From Emticicia aquatilis (GTDB lineage Bacteria > Bacteroidota > Bacteroidia > Cytophagales > Spirosomataceae), in assembly GCF_014644295.1 (NCBI RefSeq), contig NZ_BMKK01000004.1, forward strand, positions 186,001 through 250,000: DNA of 64,000 bases. The letters are read 5' to 3'. Under the pieces are notes generated by a model. That model did not search any database and had not been told where the DNA came from. It was given only the letters and a program-made list of their open reading frames with translations. A program made the translations under genes and the position numbers. Below, piece after piece: positions 44,337 to 52,602 of this stretch. Position 1 is the stretch's first letter. The number at the start of each line of letters is the position of its first letter.

Positions 44337-44348
44337 ATATGTCGGTGA

Positions 44349-44843
44349 TTACAAGTTAGATGAACTATCGTTGTTGGTAAAGTTTGTGAAGTTATCGTCT
44401 TTTTTATCTCTTACGATAAGCCAAACACCTAATCCGACCAAAATCAAAGGCCACATCTGACCGATGTAATGAAACAAATTGATGTGAAAGAATGTCTTGA
44501 ATGAAAAGATAATACCCAAAATAATAAGTACTGCACCACCTACTAAATTGTTGTTTTGATTGTGACGGCTCATGAAGGTAAAGTTTGAGGTTTGAGAATT
44601 AATATCATTAGTTGAATTATATGCTTGTGAGTCTCCAACTCCCGCAAAACCATAATCATACTTCACGGGTAATACAACCCATAATATAAAATAGGCAAAA
44701 AATGCTGGTACTGGAGTAAAAAACAATAATACAAAAACTACTCGAATTAGAGTAACATCTATATTAAAATATTCGGCCAAACCTTGCGAAACTCCACCGA
44801 GCATCGCCTGACGGTTTTTGATTCTATATAATCGCTTTTCCAT
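44349..44843 (-). CDS. PspC-domain protein with C-terminal LiaI-like helices
   Basis: A 164-residue protein. PspC domain at residues 1-62 (RLYRIKNRQAMLGGVSQGLA, then EYFNIDVTLIRVVFVLLFF). The C-terminal half has two hydrophobic segments separated by short loops (NNLVGGAVLIILGIIFSF and MWPLILVGLGVWLIV) of LiaI/DUF5668 type. PspC proteins join phage-shock or envelope-stress responses. A CCCCTAA/AGGGG element abuts the start codon. It belongs to a cluster with the LiaF-like and the second PspC gene. Confidence 0.88.
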   Translation of the reverse strand: MEKRLYRIKNRQAMLGGVSQGLAEYFNIDVTLIRVVFVLLFFTPVPAFFAYFILWVVLPVKYDYGFAGVGDSQAYNSTNDINSQTSNFTFMSRHNQNNNLVGGAVLIILGIIFSFKTFFHINLFHYIGQMWPLILVGLGVWLIVRDKKDDNFTNFTNNDSSSNL

Positions 44844-44845
44844 AG

Positions 44846-44865
44846 CCCCTAACCCCTAAAGGGGG
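44846..44865 (-). repeat. CCCCTAACCCCTAAAGGGGG element at a start codon
   Basis: A short palindromic element that ends 2 bases from the ATG of the PspC gene at 44843. Such C4TAA/G4 words occur as dispersed repeats in Bacteroidota; here it sits directly in the initiation region. Confidence 0.55.
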
Positions 44866-44901
44866 ATTTATTGTTTTATTAGATTAGTTTATTTTATTTT
44901 T

Positions 44902-44928
44902 GTGGAAGCCCTCCTTCAGAAGGCTTCC
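44902..44928 (+). repeat. possible degenerate REP-like palindrome
   Basis: GTGG followed by AAGCC, an inner CTCCTTCAGAA and GGCTT, so the foot and palindrome recall the GTNG family but the stem is imperfect. It lies between the two PspC genes and may serve as terminator for the short PspC gene. Confidence 0.4.
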
Positions 44929-44939
44929 TTTATTGATTG

Positions 44940-45161
44940 TTAATTTACTGGTGTATAATTAACAGTTGTAATTTGAGATTCTTTGGTTGGCATCACAATC
45001 CAGAGAACAACGTAAGGGATAATTGCAGGTATTGGAGCAAAAAATGCTACTACGAACAATACACGTACGAGTGTTACATCGAGATTGAAATATTCAGCTA
45101 AACCAGCTGCTACACCACCAATCATTTTGTTTGTTTTGATTTTAAAAAGTCGCTTTTCCAT
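44940..45161 (-). CDS. short PspC-domain protein
   Basis: A 73-residue protein, essentially one PspC domain: KTNKMIGGVAAGLAEYFNLD and VTLVRVLFVVAFFAPIPA, then VPYVVLWIVMP. The two helices span the inner membrane. I start at ATG 45161 (MEKRLFKIK); the upstream in-frame sequence has no homology. The start resembles that of the second PspC gene (MEKRLYRIK), so they are paralogues. Likely role: phage-shock type stress response with the LiaF-like protein. Confidence 0.88.
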   Translation of the reverse strand: MEKRLFKIKTNKMIGGVAAGLAEYFNLDVTLVRVLFVVAFFAPIPAIIPYVVLWIVMPTKESQITTVNYTPVN

Positions 45162-45229
45162 TGTCTTAATATTGTTTATATTTTTTGTTTTTCTGTTTAA
45201 ATCAACCACTGTTTGTGTGATTGATGAAA

Positions 45230-45237
45230 CAAAGATA
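45230..45237 (-). promoter_or_regulatory. putative -7 promoter element of PspC/LiaF cluster
   Basis: Reads TATCTTTG on the minus strand, 68 bases ahead of the ATG at 45161. A TTTG at 45264-45267 may be a distant -33 box. Confidence 0.5.
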
Positions 45238-45390
45238 TAGGCGAAAGACGGTACTATGTAATACAAACTACATGAATGGAAAAAAATAATGTCAAAGGGA
45301 TTTTTTTGATGAGGATTTTGGAAACTAAATGGAGGAATGGCAAAATTTGGAGGATGAAATGCAGCGTAAATGAACTTTGGGCAAGTTTTT

Positions 45391-45428
45391 ACTCCAAAAG
45401 ATAGTACTTCCAAACTATCTTTTGGAGT
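45391..45428 (-). terminator. hairpin after TrpF-like gene
   Basis: A 15-bp perfect stem (ACTCCAAAAGATAGT and complement) with an 8-base loop, starting 10 bases after the stop at 45439. It lacks a good T-run. Confidence 0.65.
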
Positions 45429-45438
45429 ATCGGAATCA

Positions 45439-46041
45439 TCAATCTTCTTCTAAAACCTCCAAAATTTCACTCAATTCATCATAATCTTTATATCCAGGAC
45501 GAATTTCGTTGCTTCCTTTCAGTGCAATTCCTTTGATTTGCATTTCTTCGAGAAGTTCGTTTACATTTTCAGCTGTTATGCCAAAATCTAAAACTATTGG
45601 ATAATTAAACGAATATTCTTTGAGTGTATAGCGAGCAAAATCTGAGAAATCCCCCCCATCGACCAAAAAGAATTCTACAAATTGAGAATATCGTTCTAAA
45701 TAATCTTCGAGATATGCACTCTCGAATTCGAGTTTTAAAATGATTGGTTTACCCAAATCAGCAATTTGGGGTAAAAGTCCAGCTTCCGAAATTTGCAAGA
45801 TATCTATCTCATACGCTTCTACCAAGGCTTTTACCTCTTCATAATCAGCACTTTGGGTTTCGCCAACAACCTGCACACCCGCCACCCACGATTTTATTTC
45901 TTTCATTTTTTCGGGAGAAGTATAATCAGCCGAAAATTTATCCATTACAAAACCAATCATTTCTACGCCCATACCCGCACAATAACGTGCATCCGACAAA
46001 TTGGTTATATTACTTACTTTAACGAGAGTTTTTAATGACAT
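45439..46041 (-). CDS. TrpF-like (phosphoribosylanthranilate isomerase-fold) protein, catalytically altered
   Basis: A 200-residue TIM-barrel protein that aligns with phosphoribosylanthranilate isomerase over its length: LVKVSNITNLSDARYCAGMG at the start, YTSPEKMKEIKSW, LDFGITAENV and RPGYKDYDELSEIL at the end. The catalytic Cys of KVCGI is replaced by Ser10 (KVSNI), the QLHG block is QISE, and the phosphate-binding SGGL is DFGI, so normal TrpF activity is unlikely. No trp genes are nearby. It may have a new function; I see no further clue. Confidence 0.75.
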   Translation of the reverse strand: MSLKTLVKVSNITNLSDARYCAGMGVEMIGFVMDKFSADYTSPEKMKEIKSWVAGVQVVGETQSADYEEVKALVEAYEIDILQISEAGLLPQIADLGKPIILKLEFESAYLEDYLERYSQFVEFFLVDGGDFSDFARYTLKEYSFNYPIVLDFGITAENVNELLEEMQIKGIALKGSNEIRPGYKDYDELSEILEVLEED

Positions 46042-46085
46042 TATCTTTACAGTTTACGATTTATGACTTCGGCTACATTTGATAG

Positions 46086-46160
46086 CTTCGACTCCGCTCA
46101 GCTACCAAATGTAGTCGAAGTTGTCGGTAACTGAGCGAATCGGACTGCCGAAGCAGTTGA
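46086..46160. repeat. dispersed repeat with TTCGACTCCGC and 18-base word
   Basis: The region has CTTCGACT paired with AGTCGAAG, and the word AGCGAATCGGACTGCCGA (46134-46151), whose exact reverse complement occurs at 54091-54108. TTCGACTCCGC also recurs at 54129. Confidence 0.65.
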
Positions 46161-46237
46161 AGTGACCGACAAAAGTTCAATTTCAATTCTTTGGTTCAAA
46201 ATTACCTCAGAACTATTCATAATCAAATTCTGTTGAG

Positions 46238-46245
46238 TAATTTTG
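46238..46245 (+). promoter_or_regulatory. putative -7 promoter element of mnmA
   Basis: TAATTTTG (TAnnTTTG), 62 bases ahead of the ATG at 46308. It is directly followed by the word-repeat at 46246. Confidence 0.5.
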
Positions 46246-46274
46246 CATTATCAATTATACATTATCAATTAATA
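46246..46274 (+). repeat. CATTATCAATTA word-repeat in mnmA leader
   Basis: CATTATCAATTATA followed by CATTATCAATTAAT, a tandem pair that shares CATTATCAATT with the copy translated within aroA (23062-23094, minus strand). Confidence 0.55.
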
Positions 46275-46307
46275 GACGGTTGGCTTTGAACCAACGCAGT
46301 AAACAAA

Positions 46308-47420
46308 ATGAGTAAACACGGAAGAATTTTAGTCGCCATGAGTGGCGGCATCGACAGTTCGTTAGCAGCAGTAATGCTCCACGAAGAAGGCTACGAAGTA
46401 ATCGGCATGACCATGAAAACATGGGATTATGCTTCATCGGGTGGTAGTAAAAAAGAAACAGGTTGTTGCAGCCTCGACTCCATCAATGATGCACGAAACA
46501 TTGCCGTCAATTTAGGTTTCCCACACTATATATTAGATATACGTGAAGAATTTGGCGATTATGTAATCGACCACTTCACTGGCGAATATTTGGAAGGACG
46601 CACACCAAACCCATGCGTGTTATGTAATACGCACATCAAATGGGATTCTTTACTACGCCGTGCGGATAAACTTGATTGTGAATTTATAGCCACTGGGCAC
46701 TACGCCAATGTGCGTCAAGAAAACTCAAGATACATAATCTCAAAAGGAATTGATACTTGGAAAGACCAAAGCTATGTACTTTGGGGAGTTTCGCAAGAAA
46801 GTTTGGCAAGAACAAAATTACCTTTGGGTTATTTAAAAAAATCAGAAATTCGAGAAATGGCTACCCAAAAAGAATTTTATGATTTAGTAAATAAGAAAGA
46901 ATCTTACGAAATATGCTTCGTGCCTGACAATGACTACCGAGGTTTCTTGAAACGTCGAGTAGAAGGTTTGGAGGAAAGAGTAAAAGGCGGAAATTTTGTT
47001 TTGGAAGATGGAAAAGTAGTTGGTAAGCACGAAGGGTACCCTTTTTATACAATCGGTCAACGCAAAGGCTTAGGCATTGCTCTCGGTACACCAATGTTTG
47101 TTACAGAAATCAGAAAAGAAACTAACGAAGTAGTCTTGGGTCACGAAAAATCTTTGGATAAGGATGGCATGATGGTGGGCAAGCTCGTGATGCAAAAATA
47201 TGCCGATTTGAATGATATTAGTTTAGAAACAAATACTAAAATCAGATACAAACACGATGGTTCTCCTGCTACAATTACACAAGAAGGTGATAAAATGAAA
47301 GTAATTTTCCACGAACCTGTCAGCGGAATTGCACCAGGCCAAGCAGCTGTTTTCTACGAAGGAGATGATGTTGTGGGTGGAGGTTGGATATTAAAAAGTT
47401 TTAATAATTCATTTGAATAA
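46308..47420 (+). CDS. mnmA: tRNA-specific 2-thiouridylase
   Basis: A 370-residue enzyme. The PP-loop is SGGIDS (12-17), the catalytic Cys pair is Cys102 (TPNPCVLCN) and Cys202 (SYEICFVPD), and GQRKGLGIALG and the C-terminal beta-barrel (SGIAPGQAAVFYEGDDVVGGG) are typical. It transfers sulfur to U34 of tRNA-Lys, tRNA-Glu and tRNA-Gln. The leader contains a -7 motif and a word-repeat. The stop lies 4 bases ahead of a long hairpin that covers the start of the next gene. Confidence 0.96.
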   Translation: MSKHGRILVAMSGGIDSSLAAVMLHEEGYEVIGMTMKTWDYASSGGSKKETGCCSLDSINDARNIAVNLGFPHYILDIREEFGDYVIDHFTGEYLEGRTPNPCVLCNTHIKWDSLLRRADKLDCEFIATGHYANVRQENSRYIISKGIDTWKDQSYVLWGVSQESLARTKLPLGYLKKSEIREMATQKEFYDLVNKKESYEICFVPDNDYRGFLKRRVEGLEERVKGGNFVLEDGKVVGKHEGYPFYTIGQRKGLGIALGTPMFVTEIRKETNEVVLGHEKSLDKDGMMVGKLVMQKYADLNDISLETNTKIRYKHDGSPATITQEGDKMKVIFHEPVSGIAPGQAAVFYEGDDVVGGGWILKSFNNSFE

Positions 47421-47424
47421 ATGA

Positions 47425-47474
47425 TTCATTTGCAGTTGCTTTGTGATAATTTACACAAAGCAACTGCAAATGAA
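47425..47474 (+). promoter_or_regulatory. 21-bp perfect hairpin that includes a start codon
   Basis: The left arm (47425-47445) and right arm (47454-47474) are perfect complements around an 8-base loop; the arms contain TTTGCAGTTGCTTTGTG and its complement. The ATG of the next gene (47470-47472) lies in the right arm. It begins 4 bases after the mnmA stop and lacks a T-run, so it may end mnmA transcripts, hide the start codon, or both. Confidence 0.75.
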
Positions 47475-50400
47475 AAAAATCTACTCGCTGTTATTTTTCG
47501 GTTTAATCGTACTCCGCACATTTTCTCAAACCTACACAATCACAACTGGTTTACCCAATAATATTATCAGTGGTATAGGAACAACAATTTCCAGCTCTGG
47601 ACTTGGTGATGATAATTTTTTAGGGCCATTTAATATTGGATTCAACTTTACATTCCTCAATACAACCCAGACTCAATTCTACATGAGTGCTAATGGGTAT
47701 ATTACTTTTGGTAGTGGAAGTGGCAGCACAAGCGTTGGGACAATTCCTAATACATCAACTCCAAATAATTTTATAGCTTACGCTGCAACCGACCAACATC
47801 CTGGAGCAAGTTCTTCTCCAATTATCAACTATTTTGTCTCTGGAACCTCTCCAAATAGAATTTTAGTTATTAATTACCAGAATATAAGTCACTTTAATAA
47901 TAATCAACTTATTACTTCAGTTCAATTACAATTATTTGAAGATTCAGGGAAGATAGAAATTCATAATATTCAAAATAATAGCGGTGGAATAAGCAGAACC
48001 GTCGGCATTGAAAATAGTACAGGTAGTGTTGGCTTTTCACCAGCAGGAATGAATAATTCAACTTCAATAAGTCTTAGCAATCAAATGATAAGATTTTCGA
48101 CTTGTACGCCACCACCTGCACCAACAATTTCGCCATCAACAGCACCTACAATCTGTTCAAGCAGTCCATCTACAACCCTAACAGCCACTTGTAGTGTTGG
48201 GTTATTAAGTTGGTCAACAGGTGCAACAACTTCTACCATAACAGTTTCACCTACACAAACAACAACATATACGGCTACCTGTACCCAGACGTCATGCCAA
48301 ACATCAAGTAATATTACAGTATCTGTTTTGCAAGCACCAATCATTACACCTGATGGTACAAAGTATATATGTTCTGGTAATTCAATTACTCTGACAGCTT
48401 CTTCTCCTATTTCAGGTACTAATTTTATATGGTATAAAGATGGGAATAGTATATCTGGCGTAAATACTTTAACTTACTCAACCAATAGCACAGGTAATTA
48501 TTCAATAAAATTTGAGAAAAATGGCTGTATTGAAACATCGAATGTTGTATCTATTATACTTAATAGTAATATTCCACAAAAGCCAATTCTGACTTCTTCA
48601 AAATCTTATGTTTGTGGAAAAGGTGGGCAAACTAACTTGACAGCAAGCGGATGTAGTGGAACAGTTAATTGGTATCTTTCTGATTCCAGTTTGGGAACTT
48701 GGGTAGGAGTGCCATTAGGTCTAACAGCTTCTGCGACAATAAATGGGCTTGTAAAGTTTAATATATCTTGCACCGAAAATGGTTGTACAAGTCCTTTAAG
48801 TGATGATATTTATGTTGATTTTGCACGAGTAAGTGTTACTGCAAGTAATTATACTATTTGTAATAATGAAAATATCTATTTGACTGCTACGTCAATTCCC
48901 AGCAATAACATTAATTCGTATAATTGGGGAACATCGGTTGTTTCTTCCAATAATAATACTGCAATAACAACATCACCTGGAACTTACAATGCGATTGTAA
49001 TATATGATGATGGCTGTCAAGTATCTTCTTCACAAACAACAGGAACAAGTGCAATCATTACAAATTTACAAAATATTCAAAGGCCCAACCTTATTGTTGC
49101 ATCACAAAACTCATATGGACCGACAACAAAGATATGGGATAAGAGATTTGGTACAGCAGATTTCGATGTATTAAGGAATTTGACTGTAAGTGATGACCAC
49201 AAAAATTATTTAATATCAGGCATGACAGCAAGTTTTTATAATAATAGTGGCAATGGTGATAGAACACAGCCAAGCAGAGGTAAAAATGACTATTGGGTAA
49301 TTAAAATTGATTCAATTGGAAATAAAATTTGGGATAAAAGATTTGGTTCTGCAGATGATGATGTATTGACAAAATCAATCAAACTTAAAAATAATGGTTT
49401 ACTATTAGTGGGATACACTCAAGGAAGTGGTGGGGATAAAACCCAAGGAACGTATAATGACCCAACATATGGCCTTAGACTTGATGGATGGATAATAAAA
49501 TTAGATTCATTTGGAAATAAAGTTTGGGATAAGCAATATGGTGGCAATATAGACGACCTTCTCTTAGATGGATTTGTAGAAAATGATAATTCATACATCT
49601 TGGCAGGACATACAAATTCAGACCTTTCATTTGATGTTAGTCAGAATAGTAGAGGCTCGCAAGATTATTGGGTCATAAAAATTGATTCTCTCGGAAATAA
49701 AGTTTGGGATATAAGATTCGGAGGAAATAATGGAGATTATTTTGAAAAATGTATAAAAACAAACGATGGGGGCATACTGCTGGGCGGCACAAGCTACAGT
49801 AGTGTAAGTGGAGATAAAAGCCAGCCAATCACTCGAAGTGGCTACCCCGATTATTGGTTAGTAAAATTAAATGCAAATGGAATAAAACAATGGGATAAAA
49901 CATTTAATTCAAATTTAAACCACACTTTTTATGATGTAAAGGTAACCAATGAAGGAGACATAATATTTACAGGAAGTAACAACTTAGGGGCTGATAGTGA
50001 TATTTATAAATTAAATTCATCTGGAAATATCATTTGGAAAAAAACCTACTTAAATACTTCAATTTTTAATAAAATATTCCCTAATGAGAAAGGTATTTTA
50101 GTTACTGGAACAATAACCTCAACCAACGGCATTGTTACCTCTCCTTCCAAAGGTTCGACTGATGGTTTTATTATGCAATTAGATTCATTAGGAAATAGAA
50201 TTTGGGACAGAAGGTTTGGAGGTTTAGAATATGATTCATTCATTGATATTAATCCAGTAAATAATGGGTACATTACATCTGGATTTTCATATTCACAAAT
50301 ATCAAACGATAAAACTCAACCTTCATGGGGCATGGCAGACTTTTGGATATTAAAATTTACTAATAACCAAGAAATTATACAACCAATTATAACAAATACA

Positions 50401-50814
50401 CAACAATCATTTCAACTGATAGCCAACAATTGTATTGGAAATGTAATTTGGTCAGGTGGCAGCACTGAACAAGGTCCCATGATAACTGTATCTCCAAGCA
50501 TAACTACAAGTTACACAGCAACTTGTTTTAGTAATGGCTGCTCAACATCAAGCAGTATTCAAGTAAACATCAATCCATGTGGTCAGATAGTTTCACTAAC
50601 TCAAACAGAAAATATAACAACTGGAACTTCGCAAGCTCCAACCACTATAAAAGCACAAGATAGTATCAATGCAACTAATACAATCGGACAACCACCAACC
50701 AACGCATCTGCCAAATATACTGCAGGGAAGACTATCAACTTAAACCCAGGTTTCAAAGTTGAAATTGGCAGTATTTTCCAAGCAAAAATCAGTGCAACCC
50801 CTTGTAATGAATAA
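47470..50814 (+). CDS. large secreted protein with Ig-like units, seven WDKRFG repeats and C-terminal coathanger-like domain
   Basis: A 1114-residue protein with signal peptide (TFS-Q). Order: a beta-sandwich N-terminal domain (about 20-210), several Cys-containing Ig-like units with TTTYTATCTQTSC-type strands (about 210-520), seven repeats of about 60 residues that open with KIWDKRFG or a variant (about 545-960), another Ig-like unit and a C-terminal domain ending NLNPGFKVEIGSIFQAKI, a pattern known from '3-coathanger stack' domains of Cytophagales. The repeats look like propeller blades. Probably a surface-exposed adhesin-like protein. Expression may be limited by the hairpin over its start codon. 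Confidence 0.78.
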   Translation: MKKIYSLLFFGLIVLRTFSQTYTITTGLPNNIISGIGTTISSSGLGDDNFLGPFNIGFNFTFLNTTQTQFYMSANGYITFGSGSGSTSVGTIPNTSTPNNFIAYAATDQHPGASSSPIINYFVSGTSPNRILVINYQNISHFNNNQLITSVQLQLFEDSGKIEIHNIQNNSGGISRTVGIENSTGSVGFSPAGMNNSTSISLSNQMIRFSTCTPPPAPTISPSTAPTICSSSPSTTLTATCSVGLLSWSTGATTSTITVSPTQTTTYTATCTQTSCQTSSNITVSVLQAPIITPDGTKYICSGNSITLTASSPISGTNFIWYKDGNSISGVNTLTYSTNSTGNYSIKFEKNGCIETSNVVSIILNSNIPQKPILTSSKSYVCGKGGQTNLTASGCSGTVNWYLSDSSLGTWVGVPLGLTASATINGLVKFNISCTENGCTSPLSDDIYVDFARVSVTASNYTICNNENIYLTATSIPSNNINSYNWGTSVVSSNNNTAITTSPGTYNAIVIYDDGCQVSSSQTTGTSAIITNLQNIQRPNLIVASQNSYGPTTKIWDKRFGTADFDVLRNLTVSDDHKNYLISGMTASFYNNSGNGDRTQPSRGKNDYWVIKIDSIGNKIWDKRFGSADDDVLTKSIKLKNNGLLLVGYTQGSGGDKTQGTYNDPTYGLRLDGWIIKLDSFGNKVWDKQYGGNIDDLLLDGFVENDNSYILAGHTNSDLSFDVSQNSRGSQDYWVIKIDSLGNKVWDIRFGGNNGDYFEKCIKTNDGGILLGGTSYSSVSGDKSQPITRSGYPDYWLVKLNANGIKQWDKTFNSNLNHTFYDVKVTNEGDIIFTGSNNLGADSDIYKLNSSGNIIWKKTYLNTSIFNKIFPNEKGILVTGTITSTNGIVTSPSKGSTDGFIMQLDSLGNRIWDRRFGGLEYDSFIDINPVNNGYITSGFSYSQISNDKTQPSWGMADFWILKFTNNQEIIQPIITNTQQSFQLIANNCIGNVIWSGGSTEQGPMITVSPSITTSYTATCFSNGCSTSSSIQVNINPCGQIVSLTQTENITTGTSQAPTTIKAQDSINATNTIGQPPTNASAKYTAGKTINLNPGFKVEIGSIFQAKISATPCNE

Positions 50815-50833
50815 AAAATCAAAATAAATTTGA

Positions 50834-50862
50834 AAGGACGTTTACAAAAGCGTCTTTTTTTT
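50834..50862 (+). terminator. rho-independent terminator of repeat-protein gene
   Basis: AAGGACG, 10-base loop, CGTCTT (one G-U pair) and a run of T; 20 bases after the stop at 50814. Confidence 0.8.
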
Positions 50863-50922
50863 CGTTTTATAAATAGTAACGCACTTTATTTAGCCCAAAA
50901 CTAAGTTTTAAATAAAATTTAT

Positions 50923-52551
50923 ATGAAAAAAATATACTTTCTGCTCATATTCACTTCCTTCACAACTTTCGCACAAAATCAATACTTTGTTCTTTTTAAA
51001 GACAAAACCAATTCGCCATATTCAGTTTCTCGACCAAAAGAGTTTCTTTCTGACCGCTCAATTAAACGCCGTGCGAATCAAAAAATCGCTATTACTGAAA
51101 GAGACCTCCCTCCTAACCCAAGTTATTTGACAGAAATCACTAAAACTGGAGCGAAAGTTTTGTATAAGTCTCGTTGGATAAATGGTGCATTGATTCAAAC
51201 CGATGCTGCCACACTTGCCAAGATTCTCAATCTTTCGTTTGTTAGAGGTTTAGAGGGAAAAGGTGATATTAGAAATACTCGTCAGAACGGTGAAAATCAA
51301 GCCTCAAGAACAAAAGACAAATTCGGAAATGAAGGAATTTTAGACAACGGACTTTCTCAAACTCAACTTGCCATGCTTGGTGCAGATAAAATGCACACCA
51401 AAGGCTATCGTGGCGAAGGAATGTTAATTGGTGTTTTAGATTCTGGCTTTCTGAATGCCAACAGATTAAGCTTTTTCAATGATTTATTCAATGATAAAAG
51501 AGTGGTAGGCACTTGGGATTTTGTAAATAATGAAGCAAATGTTTATAATGACCACAACCACGGAACCAATGTATTATCGTGCATGGCAGCTTTTGAGAAT
51601 GGCCGAATCGTTGGAACTGCCTATAAAGCAAGTTATTTATTATTAACCACAGAAGACGTTGCCTCTGAAACCAAACGAGAAGAAGCCAACTGGCTTTTTG
51701 GTGCCGAAATGGCCGATAGTGTGGGCGTAGATGTAATCAATACATCTTTGGGATATACCGAATTTGATAATCCAGCCCAAAATTATAAATATACTGATAT
51801 GAACGGCGACCGTGCGTTAGCCACTCGTGCAGCCGACTGGGCCGCTCAAGCAGGAATATTGGTTGTGGCTTCGGCAGGAAATGAAGGTAGTGGGTCGTGG
51901 AAATACATCGGTACACCCGCCGATGCAGATTCAATTATTGCGGTTGGTGCGGTAAGTAGTTCTTTAAATATTGCTTCTTTTAGTTCGTATGGACCTTCGG
52001 CTGATGGTCGAGTAAAACCCGAACTTTCGGCACAAGGAGCTGGAACTGTCATAGGAAATACAAATGGGGCTATCGGAACGAGTAATGGAACCTCTTTTTC
52101 ATCTCCCTTATTGGCAGGTTTTGCTGCAAGTTTTTGGCAGGCATTTCCGAGTTTAACTAATATGCAGGTAAGAGAATATTTGATTCGTTCGGCGAGCCAA
52201 TACACAAACCCTGATAATAGAGTTGGCTTTGGAATTCCAAATTTTGATAAAGCCTACGAATTGGCCGAATTGGAATCACTCATAAATGAATTGAAGAAAT
52301 CAGGGCAAGAAGTAATTGTTTTCCCAAATCCAATCAACGATGGTTCAAGTACCAAAGTTTGGGTTTTGAAAAACGATGCAGGAACAAATTTTGAATACTC
52401 AATTACTGATTTGACAGGAAAAATACTTTGGAATTTGACTACAAAAGAAAGTAAAATCACATTGCCAGCTCTTAATGATTTACCGCTAGCAAATGTAATT
52501 CTGAAAGTAACTGCCGAAAATCTAAAATATTCGACTAAAATAGTCAGATAA
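50923..52551 (+). CDS. S8 subtilase with T9SS C-terminal sorting domain
   Basis: A 542-residue protein with signal peptide (TFA-Q). The triad is Asp173 (GVLDSGFL), His213 (NDHNHGTN) and Ser391 (NGTSFSSPLLAGF), with oxyanion Asn320 (ASAGNEGS). The C-terminal about 80 residues (VIVFPNPINDGSSTKVWVL and SITDLTGKILWNL, ending LKYSTKIVR) form a type A T9SS sorting domain, so it should be exported through the type IX system and be surface-bound or released. The protein is about 70 residues shorter than the subtilase at 33485, which lacks this domain. Confidence 0.93.
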   Translation: MKKIYFLLIFTSFTTFAQNQYFVLFKDKTNSPYSVSRPKEFLSDRSIKRRANQKIAITERDLPPNPSYLTEITKTGAKVLYKSRWINGALIQTDAATLAKILNLSFVRGLEGKGDIRNTRQNGENQASRTKDKFGNEGILDNGLSQTQLAMLGADKMHTKGYRGEGMLIGVLDSGFLNANRLSFFNDLFNDKRVVGTWDFVNNEANVYNDHNHGTNVLSCMAAFENGRIVGTAYKASYLLLTTEDVASETKREEANWLFGAEMADSVGVDVINTSLGYTEFDNPAQNYKYTDMNGDRALATRAADWAAQAGILVVASAGNEGSGSWKYIGTPADADSIIAVGAVSSSLNIASFSSYGPSADGRVKPELSAQGAGTVIGNTNGAIGTSNGTSFSSPLLAGFAASFWQAFPSLTNMQVREYLIRSASQYTNPDNRVGFGIPNFDKAYELAELESLINELKKSGQEVIVFPNPINDGSSTKVWVLKNDAGTNFEYSITDLTGKILWNLTTKESKITLPALNDLPLANVILKVTAENLKYSTKIVR

Positions 52552-52560
52552 ATTCTTGTT

Positions 52561-52598
52561 AGCCAATAAGGTTGCGACGTTTCGCAACCTTATTGGCT
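52561..52598. terminator. bidirectional 17-bp hairpin between subtilase and Nudix genes
   Basis: AGCCAATAAGGTTGCGA and its exact complement with a 4-base loop CGTT, lying between convergent stops (52551 and 52603). Confidence 0.8.
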
Positions 52599-52602
52599 TT
52601 TA

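Noticed and set aside
45162-45413. 84-residue N-terminal extension of the short PspC protein
   Set aside because: The homology begins at MEKRLFKIK (45161); the extension has no family match, crosses the likely promoter and runs into the terminator of the neighbouring gene.
47443-47470. GTG at 47443 as start of the large repeat protein
   Set aside because: It would put nine polar residues before a clear signal peptide that begins at ATG 47470, and lies within the hairpin loop region.
33485-52551. Recent duplication of the two subtilase genes
   Set aside because: The proteins differ in length, in the insertions around the triad and in the C-terminal domain; similarity is limited to the catalytic motifs.
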